Origin: Candidatus Hydrogenedentota bacterium | GTDB taxonomy: Bacteria > Hydrogenedentota > Hydrogenedentia > Hydrogenedentales > CAITNO01 | Assembly: GCA_903902895.1 (NCBI GenBank) | Contig: CAIUWO010000826.1 | Span: 1 to 35,853, forward strand | Length of the DNA: 35,853 nucleotides | Direction of reading: 5' to 3' | In this document: in pieces, positions 25,165 through 32,888 of the stretch | Layout of the letters: every line of letters begins with the position of its first letter | Numbering within the stretch: position 1 is the stretch's first letter | Position numbers and translations under genes: made by a program | Notes under the pieces: model-generated | Databases searched by the model: none | The model's input: the letters and a program-made list of their open reading frames with translations, nothing else | What the model was told of the DNA's origin: nothing

Positions 25165-27780
25165 CTATGGCTTCTTCTTCGGCACCTTGAGCCTTGCGCC
25201 CACCTTGACCAGGGTCACGTCTTTGAGGTCGTTCAACCGCATCAACTCTTCCTTGGTCGTGCCGCAGTTGATCGCAAGACGGTAGAGATTCTCGCCCTGC
25301 TGCACGACATGGTATTCGTACTCACCCTCCGCCGCCGGGGCGTCCGCCGTCTCTGCCTCCGGGGCGGCTTGGGGCGTCTCGGGCACGGCGGCTGTTTCCT
25401 CCTGGGCGGGTGCGGGGGCTTCGGTCGGTGCTGCTTCGGGCACCGGCGTGACATCTGGTTTCACTTCGGGGGCGGGTTCCTGCGCGGCCGACCCGGTCGG
25501 CTCCGGCACGGCCGGCGCTTCCGGTGTGGCGGCTTGCTTGGGCGCTTCTGTTGCCGCAAGAGGCTGTATTTTCAACTTTGCACCGGCCTGAATATTGTTC
25601 GTGTCCTTGAGGCCATTCTCTTTTATGACATCCGCCATGGACACGCCATATTTCTTGGCAATGCCCTCCAGAGTCTCTCCCGGAGCGATCGTATGCTCCA
25701 CCACCCCCGTCGGGGCCACAGGCGCGGTCGCGGGCTCCGACGTCGGCTCCGACGTCGGCTCTGGAGCGGGTGCGGGATCAGATGCCGGTGCGGGTGCAGG
25801 CGTGGGCGTGGGCGTGGGCGTGGGCTGAATTGCGGGCGTTTCCGCCACCGCTGTGGCCGGTGCAGGCATTGCGGGGGCCTCTTCCGTCTTGGTCTCTTGG
25901 GGCGGCGCTGGGGGCGTGGCCGCAGGTGCTGCATTGGCCGGCTCAACCTGCTCTTCGGCCTTGGGTGCCTCCACCGGGGTCGCAGGTGCGGCCGGTGCCT
26001 CCGGTGCGGGGGTAGCCTCCTGCACGACCGCCGGCGCAGGCGGTTCCGGCACGGGAACCGGTTCCGGAACGGGGGTCGGTTCTGGAATGGGGGTCGGTTC
26101 TGGAATGGGGGCCGGTTCCGGTGTCGCTACTGTCGCCGGGGGCTGAATTTTCAGCTTTGCCCCGGCCCGGATGCTGTTGGTGTTCTTCAGGTCGTTCTGT
26201 TTGATGACCTCCGCCATGGACACGCCGTATTTCTTGGCGATGCCGTCAAGCGTCTCGCCCGGGGCAATAGTGTGCTCAATCCCGCCCGTCGGGGGCGCGG
26301 GAACAGCGGCCGGGGTCGCCTCAAGGACCGGCGCGGGTGCCGGTTCAGGTGCCGGTGCCGGTGCCGGTTGCGGCGCAACCGGAGTCACATCGGTAATCGG
26401 CGCGGGGGCTGGCGGTTCCTGCCGGTTCTTCTCGCTCGCAGGCACCTCCATTTTCAGCGCCAGACTCCACGAAGCGAGCCGGGCCCTTGCCGCGGCCATG
26501 CGGTCTGTGACCAGCGCTCCGTCGCGCAGGGCAACAGTGAGGGTGCGGCATATCTGCTCAAATTGGGCCGGCGAAACCGTACCCAGCAGCACCGCATCGC
26601 ACCCTGCGGCCAGACAGTTGGTCACAAACACATCCAGTGCCACCGGGTCGGCCAGGGCCGGCTGGCTGACATCAGCGAGCACCACGCCCTGATAGGCCCA
26701 TTTGTCCCGCAGAATACCCTGCACCATCACGGGAGACGCGCAGGCAGGACGCCCCGTCTGGTTCTTGTCCAGCATCGGCACCGTGACACAGCCCACCAGT
26801 ATGCCCGGCAGTTGCTCCGCGGCCGCATTGGCAAAGGGAAGCATGATGTCCGTGAGCGCGTCGAGGTTGGTTTCCGCCACCACCGGCGGCCCCGACGCGG
26901 TGCGCACCGCCGTGCCCGTGCCGGGGTAATGCATCACAATGGGGAGCACGCCCCCTTCCGCCACCGCCCGGGCAAAGACGATGCCCGCCTCCGACACCTG
27001 GTCCGGCGCGGCGCCAAAGCAAAGGTTGGAATGGTCATTCATGGCCGAGGCCAGGTCGAGCCGCGGCCCGAGCAGGGCCGCCGCCCCCGCCGTGCGCGCG
27101 GCGGCGGCATGGCGAAGCGCAGTCTCACGCAGGCCATTTTCATCACCCGCCTCGCCCAGTTCGCGCGGCGAAGGCGCGGGGTTGACGCCCAGCGGATTGT
27201 TCGCGCCGCCTTCCTGGCCAATCACCGCCAGTGGCAGGTCGGACTGGCTGACGCCCATGCCCACCGCTTCCTTGGCCTGCCTGATGGTCGCCGCAACATC
27301 GGCGCCATGCGCGGAGTCAGGGGAGGTTACCACCACGCCGCCCGGACGGTAGGCTTTCAGCAGTGCCGCCCAAGCGGGGTCTATCGGACCCGCAGGCAGC
27401 GTCACAAACAGTTGCCGCGCCGGCCAAAGCCGTTCCATTTCTTCCTGTGTTGCCGGGGGGGGGCTGCTCATGGGAGCCGGTGCGGGTGGGGGAACCACCG
27501 GTGGTGCCGACACGGTGGGCGCCGGAGCAGGAGTCGGGGGTGCGGCCGGCTCAGGCGCGGTGGTCGCCGCCAGCGTCTCTGGGCGCGGGACTGACGGTCG
27601 CGTTGCCGCGTCGCCGGTCTGCGCCGTGGGAACGGTTCCTGAAACTGGGCTGGCCGATTCCCCGTCTTCGCCTGTCACCACCATCAGGGCATAGCAGAGG
27701 CTGAATCCCACCGCCACACCCAGGGTGAATGTCATCACCAGAGATACTGAAGCACTTTGAAACCAACGGCTTGCGGACAT
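25165..27780 (-). CDS. membrane-anchored protein with degenerate GH3 (NagZ-like) domain and three LysM repeats
   Basis: 871 residues. An uncleaved signal or TM helix lies at ~13-36, then a Pro/Ala linker (~60-110). A GH3/NagZ-like barrel follows (~115-430), seen in AVIGQEGGANNPLG, MHYPGTGTA (283-291) and GVVLADVSQPAL. Active NagZ enzymes have KHFPGHGDT followed by a Asp-Ser-His dyad. Here Lys is Met, the second His is Thr and the dyad is missing, so hydrolysis is doubtful. Three LysM domains follow at ~501-547, 694-739 and 821-868, separated by long Pro/Ala/Glu linkers. The first two are nearly identical (HTIAPGETL-GIAKKYGVSM); the third diverges. LysM domains bind peptidoglycan GlcNAc. The protein probably sits in the periplasm as a peptidoglycan-binding element. 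The start at 27780 has GGAAGGA upstream. Confidence 0.82.
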   Translation of the reverse strand: MSASRWFQSASVSLVMTFTLGVAVGFSLCYALMVVTGEDGESASPVSGTVPTAQTGDAATRPSVPRPETLAATTAPEPAAPPTPAPAPTVSAPPVVPPPAPAPMSSPPPATQEEMERLWPARQLFVTLPAGPIDPAWAALLKAYRPGGVVVTSPDSAHGADVAATIRQAKEAVGMGVSQSDLPLAVIGQEGGANNPLGVNPAPSPRELGEAGDENGLRETALRHAAAARTAGAAALLGPRLDLASAMNDHSNLCFGAAPDQVSEAGIVFARAVAEGGVLPIVMHYPGTGTAVRTASGPPVVAETNLDALTDIMLPFANAAAEQLPGILVGCVTVPMLDKNQTGRPACASPVMVQGILRDKWAYQGVVLADVSQPALADPVALDVFVTNCLAAGCDAVLLGTVSPAQFEQICRTLTVALRDGALVTDRMAAARARLASWSLALKMEVPASEKNRQEPPAPAPITDVTPVAPQPAPAPAPEPAPAPVLEATPAAVPAPPTGGIEHTIAPGETLDGIAKKYGVSMAEVIKQNDLKNTNSIRAGAKLKIQPPATVATPEPAPIPEPTPIPEPTPVPEPVPVPEPPAPAVVQEATPAPEAPAAPATPVEAPKAEEQVEPANAAPAATPPAPPQETKTEEAPAMPAPATAVAETPAIQPTPTPTPTPAPAPASDPAPAPEPTSEPTSEPATAPVAPTGVVEHTIAPGETLEGIAKKYGVSMADVIKENGLKDTNNIQAGAKLKIQPLAATEAPKQAATPEAPAVPEPTGSAAQEPAPEVKPDVTPVPEAAPTEAPAPAQEETAAVPETPQAAPEAETADAPAAEGEYEYHVVQQGENLYRLAINCGTTKEELMRLNDLKDVTLVKVGARLKVPKKKP
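25730..26130 (-). repeat. low-complexity Pro-rich linker repeats within the LysM gene
   Basis: Short in-frame tandem repeats: GTGGGC-type hexamers at about 25803-25826, a doubled 12-mer at about 25738-25761, and 18-bp units (GGTTCTGGAATGGGGGTC type) at about 26065-26118 encoding Pro-Glu-Pro-Thr/Ile-Pro. They encode the linkers between LysM domains. The region is prone to slippage and length variation. Confidence 0.8.
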
Positions 27781-27861
27781 ACGGCTGCTTCATCCTTCCC
27801 GTTGTCGACCCTTCCAAACCATGGCCGCGACCCCTATGGTGCGGCCTCTTTTTCAATATTA

Positions 27862-27890
27862 TTGCACTTTTTGCCTTTGCAGAGTAAAAT
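27862..27890 (+). promoter_or_regulatory. sigma70-like promoter for the small secreted protein gene
   Basis: TTGCAC (27862-27867) and TAAAAT (27885-27890) with a 17-bp spacer; the -10 matches 5 of 6 and the -35 matches 3 of 6 strictly. It lies in the AT-rich 143-bp divergent gap, 34 bp before the ATG at 27924. No equally good promoter was found for the leftward LysM gene. Confidence 0.55.
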
Positions 27891-27923
27891 CTTTATAGAT
27901 AACAGTTTAACGGAGGTGACACC

Positions 27924-28181
27924 ATGATGTTCAAGAAGATGCTTTTGGCATCGGCCGCCAGTTTGTTGCTGGTCGGCTCGCTGGCGGTTTTTACGGGCCA
28001 GGCACTGGCCGCCGATGCCGCAAAACCTGCGGACAAGGCGCCTTCGGCGGACCACAAGCTTGCCACCCAGGACGGATTGGCCACGAAGGAGTTTGACAAG
28101 GACAAGCTGCCCGGCAAGATGGAGATCGGTTTTACCATCGGGTCCGTGGTTGCCGTCATAGCCGCAGTCAAGTATTTGTAG
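27924..28181 (+). CDS. small secreted or membrane-anchored protein of unknown function
   Basis: 85 residues, not recognised. There is a clear Sec signal peptide (MMFKKMLLASAASLLLVGSL, cleavage near ALA-AD at about residue 30), a charged Lys/Asp/Ala middle (~30-65) and a C-terminal hydrophobic stretch (IGFTIGSVVAVIAAVKYL) that could anchor the protein. The ATG at 27924 follows a strong GGAGG 8 nt upstream and a promoter match, so expression is likely even though the product is small. A second ATG lies one codon later. No Cys lipobox is present. Function unknown; a small envelope or stress protein is one possibility. Confidence 0.75.
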   Translation: MMFKKMLLASAASLLLVGSLAVFTGQALAADAAKPADKAPSADHKLATQDGLATKEFDKDKLPGKMEIGFTIGSVVAVIAAVKYL

Positions 28182-28329
28182 GCCTTTGGCCTTGGCGGTA
28201 TCCGGACGGGCATCCGGGTGTTTGCGCCGGGGCGCATGATGCGCGGCGTTTGGCCTATGGGTGAGTGTTTTCGGGGTTGCATGACCATTGTTGGGAATGT
28301 GAAGGGCCGGGAAATGGCATCACTGCGGC

Positions 28330-28346
28330 ATCCTCCTGTGGAGGAT
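28330..28346 (+). promoter_or_regulatory. 7-bp-stem hairpin just upstream of the diguanylate cyclase start
   Basis: ATCCTCC-TGT-GGAGGAT, a perfect stem ending 15 bp before the TTG start at 28362. The right arm, GGAGGA, is itself Shine-Dalgarno-like; a second weaker GAGG lies at 28351-28354. In mRNA the stem would hide the stronger site. Regulatory meaning is inferred only. Confidence 0.4.
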
Positions 28347-28361
28347 CCGTGAGGTACGGGG

Positions 28362-29696
28362 TTGCCGGACCGAATTCTTATAGTGGACGTGGAACTGGGC
28401 GCGGTGGAGGTTGTCCGTCAGTACCTTCTTGAAGAAGGCATTGAATGCGAGGCGGTGTACAATCCCGAAGAGGCGTTGGAACGCCTTGAGTCGGACCGCT
28501 TCTCCCTGCTGATCATGGACTTGGAACTTCCCGGCATTTCGGGTCTGGAACTGGTGCGCCGCGCGTTCAGCCTTGATCCGGATCTGGGCATCCTCATTAC
28601 CACGGCGGCCATGGATGTCTCCAGCGCCATTGAAGCCATGCGCCTGGGCGCCTACGACTTCCTCTTTAAGCCATTCCACATTACTGAGCTGGCCTTTGCA
28701 GTGGAAAAGTCCCTTGAGCGGCGGCGGTTGCTCATGGAAAACCGCCAGTACCAGCTGCTCCTGGAGGAGCGCGTGCGGGAGGCGACGGCGGAGCTGCGGG
28801 CGACCAAGGAGTATCTGGAGAACCTGCTCAACAGTTCCGTGGACACCGTGTTGACGATCAGTCTGGATTACACGGTCACTTATATCAACCATGGCGCCGA
28901 GGACATGCTCGGCTATTCAGCCGGCGAACTCGTGGGCCAGTCCATCACCACGGTGCTTCCCGGCGGCGAGGACGAGTTGGACGCTTTCACCGTCGAACTG
29001 GACCGGGGGCCCATTCGCAACCATGAGACAACGCTTGTTGCGCGCGACGGGCGCCTGATTCCAGTCATGGTCTCCATTTCCCGTGTGCGCGGGGAAGGCG
29101 GCCAAATCCTTTCCACCCTGGCAATCTGCAAGGACATCACCCAGCAAAAGCAACTCGAATCAGAACTCAAGGAGATGACGATAAAGGACAGCCTGACCGA
29201 CCTCTACAACCAGCGCCACTTCTACCAGCGACTGGAGGCCGAAATCGAGCGATCCCGCCGCCAGGGATGGTCCCTTTCACTGCTGCTTTTTGATGTGGAC
29301 CACTTCAAGACCTATAATGACCGCCGCGGCCACCTCGCGGGCGACAGCGTGCTGCGGACCATCGGTGAACTGGTGCGCGAGTGCACCCGCGACTATGTGG
29401 ATTCGGGGTTCCGCTACGGCGGGGACGAGTTTACCGTCATCCTGCCCGAGACGGCGGAGCCCCAGGCCTGCCAGGTGGCCGAGCGCATCAGGGCGACCTT
29501 TGAGGCGCAGCACTTCGACGGCTGCACGCTGAGCGTCGGCGTGATGACCTTCCGCGAGGATATCAACGCGCAGGCCTTCATCCGCCTGGCCGACGGGACC
29601 ATGTACGGCGCGAAGCGTTCGGGGGGAAACCGTGTGTGCGTGTATGATCCCCTCAACGAAGTGGTTTTTGTCGCAAAGAGCGAGGTGGCACAATGA
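28362..29696 (+). CDS. response regulator with PAS and GGDEF domains (diguanylate cyclase)
   Basis: 444 residues. Receiver (1-120): the start IVDVELG replaces the usual Asp-Asp pair with Asp-Val-Glu, phosphoacceptor Asp53 (IMDLELPG) and Lys103 (FKPF) are kept. A coiled segment (~112-145) follows, then a PAS domain (~150-265) ending ICKDITQQKQLESEL, then GGDEF (~275-430) with DSLTDLYNQRHF, FDVDHFKTYND and an intact RYGGDEF (353-357). The product should be c-di-GMP. The RxxD inhibitory site five residues before GGDEF reads DYVD, so feedback inhibition may be lost. The likely start is TTG 28362 with GAGG 7 nt upstream; no ATG or GTG fits. The stop overlaps the next gene by ATGA. It lies near the orphan kinase block, a possible partner. 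Confidence 0.88.
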   Translation: MPDRILIVDVELGAVEVVRQYLLEEGIECEAVYNPEEALERLESDRFSLLIMDLELPGISGLELVRRAFSLDPDLGILITTAAMDVSSAIEAMRLGAYDFLFKPFHITELAFAVEKSLERRRLLMENRQYQLLLEERVREATAELRATKEYLENLLNSSVDTVLTISLDYTVTYINHGAEDMLGYSAGELVGQSITTVLPGGEDELDAFTVELDRGPIRNHETTLVARDGRLIPVMVSISRVRGEGGQILSTLAICKDITQQKQLESELKEMTIKDSLTDLYNQRHFYQRLEAEIERSRRQGWSLSLLLFDVDHFKTYNDRRGHLAGDSVLRTIGELVRECTRDYVDSGFRYGGDEFTVILPETAEPQACQVAERIRATFEAQHFDGCTLSVGVMTFREDINAQAFIRLADGTMYGAKRSGGNRVCVYDPLNEVVFVAKSEVAQ

Positions 29697-30505
29697 AGTT
29701 CGGCATCTGCAATGAAATCTTCAAAGAGTGGAACAGCATGGAGCGCACAATAGACTACGTGCGCAGTGCGGGATATGACGGGTTGGAGATTGCGCCGTTT
29801 ACCCTGGCGCAGTATGTTTACGACATTCCCGACAGCACCCGCCGCGATATCGTGCGGTTTGCGGAAAAGGCGGAACTGGAGATACTGGGCATTCACTGGG
29901 TGTTCGTGGGGCCCGAAGGGGTGCATCTGACCCACCCCGACCCGGAAGTGCGCGCCTTTACCGCCCGCTATCTGGTGGACTTGGTCAACTTCTGCGGCGA
30001 TGTGGGGGGAAAAGTGCTCATTTTTGGCTCCCCAAAGCAGCGCAACGTGGGCCGCGACACCACCTACAACCAGGCCTTTGGATATGCGCGGGGCGTTTTC
30101 GAACAGGCCCTGCCCGCCTGCGAGGCGCGCGGGGTCACCATTTGCATGGAGCAGCTTACCCACTTTGAAACCAATTTCTGCCAGACCGTCGATGAGACGC
30201 TGGAATTGATTGAGGCGATAGACCATCCCAATTTCCAGCTGCTTCTGGACACCAAGGCCATGGCCTACCAGTCCGAAGACAGGGCCGCCCTTATCCGCCG
30301 ATGCGCCCCCCATCTCAGGCACTACCACGCCAATGACACCAATTTGAACGGGCCGGGATGGGGCGATGTGGACTTTAAGCCCATTTTTGAAGCCCTGCAG
30401 GACATCCAGTATGACCGCTATGTTTCGGTCGAAGTGTTCAATTTCGACCCGGGGCCCGAGGCCATCGCCACCCGAAGCCTGGAATACATGAAGCGGTTTG
30501 TGTAG
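29693..30505 (+). CDS. sugar phosphate isomerase/epimerase family protein (xylose isomerase-like TIM barrel)
   Basis: 270-residue TIM-barrel protein of the AP-endonuclease-2/xylose-isomerase-like superfamily. Expected metal ligands are seen in order: Glu153 (CMEQLTHFETNF), Asp186 (LLLDTKAM), His212 (HYHANDTN) and Glu247 (VSVEVFNFD). Members isomerise or epimerise keto-sugars and inositol derivatives, typically in carbohydrate catabolism; the exact substrate is not clear. The ATG at 29693 overlaps the diguanylate cyclase stop (ATGA), so the two are co-translated, an odd pairing with no clear functional logic. pdxH follows after 61 bp. Confidence 0.87.
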   Translation: MKFGICNEIFKEWNSMERTIDYVRSAGYDGLEIAPFTLAQYVYDIPDSTRRDIVRFAEKAELEILGIHWVFVGPEGVHLTHPDPEVRAFTARYLVDLVNFCGDVGGKVLIFGSPKQRNVGRDTTYNQAFGYARGVFEQALPACEARGVTICMEQLTHFETNFCQTVDETLELIEAIDHPNFQLLLDTKAMAYQSEDRAALIRRCAPHLRHYHANDTNLNGPGWGDVDFKPIFEALQDIQYDRYVSVEVFNFDPGPEAIATRSLEYMKRFV

Positions 30506-30566
30506 TTATACCCTGCCATGCGGCGGAGCCTCTCCGCGCAGCGTTCTCTTGGAAAGGTAGTAATCC

Positions 30567-31160
30567 GTGTCCATAACCCCGGAATCCAGCCCCTTTGATC
30601 TGTTTGCCAAATGGTACGCCGAGGCGGAGGCGTGCGAGGGGATCGACGACCACACAGCCATGACCCTGGCCACCGCCGACGCCGTTGGCGTCCCCGACGC
30701 GCGCCAGGTGCTGCTTAAGGATTTTGACGCGCGCGGATTTGCCTTCTACACCAACCTCACCAGCCCCAAGGCGGGGCAACTGGCAGCCAACCCCCGCGCC
30801 GCCCTGTGCTTCTACTGGATGCCGCTGGAAAGGCAGGTGCGCATCCGCGGCGCCGTGGAGCCTGTCACCGACGCCGAGGCGGACGCCTATTTTGCGTCGA
30901 GACCGCGCCAGAGCCAGATAGGCGCCTGGGCCTCAAAACAGTCGCAGAATCTCGAAGGCCGCCTGATACTGGAGCGGCGGATCATTCAGTATGGCGCCAA
31001 ATACGCGCTTGGCGCCGTGCCCCGGCCCCCGTTCTGGTCGGGCTTTCGCGTGATTCCCGAGGTGATCGAGTTCTGGCTGAAAATGCCCTATCGGCTGCAT
31101 GACCGGCTCGTTTACACGCGCGCGGCGGACGGGTGGGAACACCGCCGCCTGTTTCCATGA
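30567..31160 (+). CDS. pdxH: pyridoxamine/pyridoxine 5'-phosphate oxidase
   Basis: 197-residue FMN enzyme that oxidises pyridoxamine- or pyridoxine-5'-phosphate to PLP, the last step of the DXP-dependent pathway and of salvage. Family motifs: DARQVLLKDFDARGFAFYTN, SPKAGQLAANPRAALCFYW, ERQVRIRGAVEPV, SRPRQSQIGAWAS and the C-terminal WEHRRLFP. E. coli PdxH is about 20 residues longer at the N-terminus. The start is GTG at 30567, with AAAGG about 10 nt upstream. The stop overlaps the next gene's ATG as ATGA. With pdxA at 3 kb, both visible PLP genes lie in one 36-kb window but in different operons. Confidence 0.95.
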   Translation: MSITPESSPFDLFAKWYAEAEACEGIDDHTAMTLATADAVGVPDARQVLLKDFDARGFAFYTNLTSPKAGQLAANPRAALCFYWMPLERQVRIRGAVEPVTDAEADAYFASRPRQSQIGAWASKQSQNLEGRLILERRIIQYGAKYALGAVPRPPFWSGFRVIPEVIEFWLKMPYRLHDRLVYTRAADGWEHRRLFP

Positions 31161-31702
31161 GAGCGCAGGGTGCCACCATGCTTTACCATGTGGCCGAGTT
31201 GCTTTTCTTGCTGCCCTGGTGCCTGTTTCTCGCAGGGGCGCTCCGAAAAGTCTGGGTGAAATCTGACCGACTCCAGCGCATGCAGTGTGAAGGCGCGGCC
31301 ATCATTCTGGCGGGCATGACGGGCGCACTCCTGCTCTTTGATCCCGCCTTCGGGTTCGAGGAGGCCCGCAGACGCTTCGCCGAGTGGTATCCTTGGGGCG
31401 AGCGCGGCCTGTTCTGGATAGGCATGCTGCTGCTCGGGCTGGGCTACTTCTTGGAGCGTCGGCCGCGGCCGTCACTTAAACCGTGGTCTGCCGCGGGAAA
31501 GGCGCTTGCCCTCGCTGGTATTCTGGGCGGAACTGTGGCGGCCCTTGCGCTTCATGGCCGCGATGACCTGTTGGGATGCCTTTTTCCTTGGAGTCCGGTC
31601 AGAATAGTTTTTTCTCTGGGTATGAGCCCGCTTGCTGTGCTATATTTCGTGGACGCGTTCCGAAACGGCCCCCAGTCGGGGGATGCCGAAACCATCTATT
31701 AG
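31157..31702 (+). CDS. small integral membrane protein of unknown function
   Basis: 181 residues, not recognised. Four or five hydrophobic segments: VAELLFLLPWCLFLAGAL, AAIILAGMTGALLLF, GLFWIGMLLLGLGYFL, ALALAGILGGTVAALAL and possibly a C-terminal segment around FSLGMSPLAVLYFV. Loops are short and Arg-rich between segments 1 and 2. The ATG at 31157 overlaps the pdxH stop (ATGA), which favours it; a second ATG at 31178 (MLYHVAEL) is possible. It is probably co-translated with pdxH, and the HisG-like gene follows after 10 bp. No enzyme motif is visible. Confidence 0.7.
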   Translation: MRAQGATMLYHVAELLFLLPWCLFLAGALRKVWVKSDRLQRMQCEGAAIILAGMTGALLLFDPAFGFEEARRRFAEWYPWGERGLFWIGMLLLGLGYFLERRPRPSLKPWSAAGKALALAGILGGTVAALALHGRDDLLGCLFPWSPVRIVFSLGMSPLAVLYFVDAFRNGPQSGDAETIY

Positions 31703-31712
31703 GTGCTTCAAA

Positions 31713-32762
31713 ATGAACAACGATGACAAACTGATCATTGGCATGCCCGCCGGGTCGCTGGCCGACCCCAAACGGGGCGGCAATCTCGTCAGCCTGCTCA
31801 AGGCTGCCGGCTTCCCCACCAAGGGATATGAGGACGGCGGGCCGACAACGTTCCTCATGCACACCGGGCTGGTGGGCTGGGATGGCCGCCCCCAGGAATT
31901 CGGCGCGCAGCTCGCCCTCGAAGAGGTCGACATTGCCATCGGCGGCGACGACTGGGTGACCGAGCGCCTGCTCGAATACCGCTACGAGTACAACCGTGAC
32001 GTCAAACTCAACAAGGTGCTCTCCCTCGAGCGCGGCAACGTGCGCATTGTCGTCATCAACCTGCCGCTGAAGGACGTCACCTTTGACGCGTGGTTGACCG
32101 GTCTGCTGCGCGAGAAGCCCGTGGTCAAAATGGTTTCCGAGATGCCCTATCTGGCCATCGAGTGGTTTCACAAGAAGATTGCCGCCCTGGGTTTTGCCGG
32201 GAGCCACAGCGGCTATTCGGTCCAGAAATACCACACCCCGCCGCGCATCGACGCCGGCCTGGTCGTTTATGAATCCTGGGGAAAGACCGAGGCCAAGGTG
32301 CTCAACGGCGCGGTTGACCTCGGTCTGGAAATCACCCAGACCGGAAGCGCCATCCGAAACTATGGTCTCCAGATCAGCGAAGAGATAATGAAGTCCGAGA
32401 CGGGCATCTGGACCACCCCCTCGCTGCGCGACAACCCGGCCAAGCATGAACTGGCCCGCATGTTCCTGCTCAACCTCTACGGGGCCGTGTTTGCCGAGAA
32501 CAAGGTGCTCGTGTTCTTTAACGCCAAGAAGGGGCACGTTCCCGCCGTGCTCGACTACCTGCGCGAAAACAAACTGTTTGGCGACGAGCCGACCATGAAC
32601 GAAGGCGTTAACTTCACCGAGTTCAGCATCCAGATGAGCGCGTCCAACAAGGACCTGCCCATCGCCCGCGTGCGCTACGAACTGGCCAAACTCGGCGCCA
32701 CCTACATCGAGACTGTCCCGCTCGACTCCTGCATACCCGGACTCGACGCGATTCAACTGTGA
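31713..32762 (+). CDS. hisG: HisG-like ATP phosphoribosyltransferase (long-form-like, divergent)
   Basis: 349 residues. The N-terminal half resembles the catalytic domain of ATP phosphoribosyltransferase, the first enzyme of histidine synthesis: IIGMPAGSLADP at the start, VDIAIGGDDWVTER (the usual GxxDW motif) and the PRPP-loop region LGLEITQTGSAIRNYGLQI. The C-terminal ~70 residues resemble the HisG_C regulatory domain (ARVRYELAKLGATYIETVPLDSC). It is longer than the typical ~290-300-residue long form and has extra sequence around residues 130-175. The end does not show the usual SPT-type motif, so a related phosphoribosyltransferase is possible. No other his genes are near. The ATG at 31713 was chosen over an upstream extension that overlaps the membrane protein gene. 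Confidence 0.75.
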   Translation: MNNDDKLIIGMPAGSLADPKRGGNLVSLLKAAGFPTKGYEDGGPTTFLMHTGLVGWDGRPQEFGAQLALEEVDIAIGGDDWVTERLLEYRYEYNRDVKLNKVLSLERGNVRIVVINLPLKDVTFDAWLTGLLREKPVVKMVSEMPYLAIEWFHKKIAALGFAGSHSGYSVQKYHTPPRIDAGLVVYESWGKTEAKVLNGAVDLGLEITQTGSAIRNYGLQISEEIMKSETGIWTTPSLRDNPAKHELARMFLLNLYGAVFAENKVLVFFNAKKGHVPAVLDYLRENKLFGDEPTMNEGVNFTEFSIQMSASNKDLPIARVRYELAKLGATYIETVPLDSCIPGLDAIQL

Positions 32763-32788
32763 CCTGCCCGCAGAAATCGACTTTGCCC

Positions 32789-32823
32789 CGCCCCGCCTGT
32801 TTCCAGGCGGGGCGCGCCGTTTT
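32789..32823 (+). terminator. intrinsic terminator after the HisG-like gene
   Basis: An 11-bp GC-rich stem (32789-32799 with 32804-32814, containing CCCCGCCTG/CAGGCGGGG) with a TTTC loop, followed by GCGCCG and TTTT. The T-run is a few bases late, but the stem is strong and begins 27 bp after the stop codon. Confidence 0.75.
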
Positions 32824-32888
32824 ATGCGCTCCCGGTGAAAAGGCTATCATGGTGCCTGGCCGTGGGAACTTTGGGACTGCCATCCACC

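Noticed and set aside
24026-25285. 419-residue open frame antisense to the aldo/keto reductase
   Set aside because: It is the complement of a gene with a complete catalytic tetrad and shows no features of its own.
25730-26130. Tandem short repeats considered as a CRISPR array
   Set aside because: Repeats are 6-18 bp, contiguous without unique spacers and in frame with the protein; they encode a Pro-rich linker.
25132-27594. 820-residue open frame antisense to the LysM protein gene
   Set aside because: Composition is dominated by Arg, Gly and His from the GC-rich Pro/Ala codons of the real gene read backwards. It has no domain, no ribosome binding site and covers a gene with clear LysM motifs.
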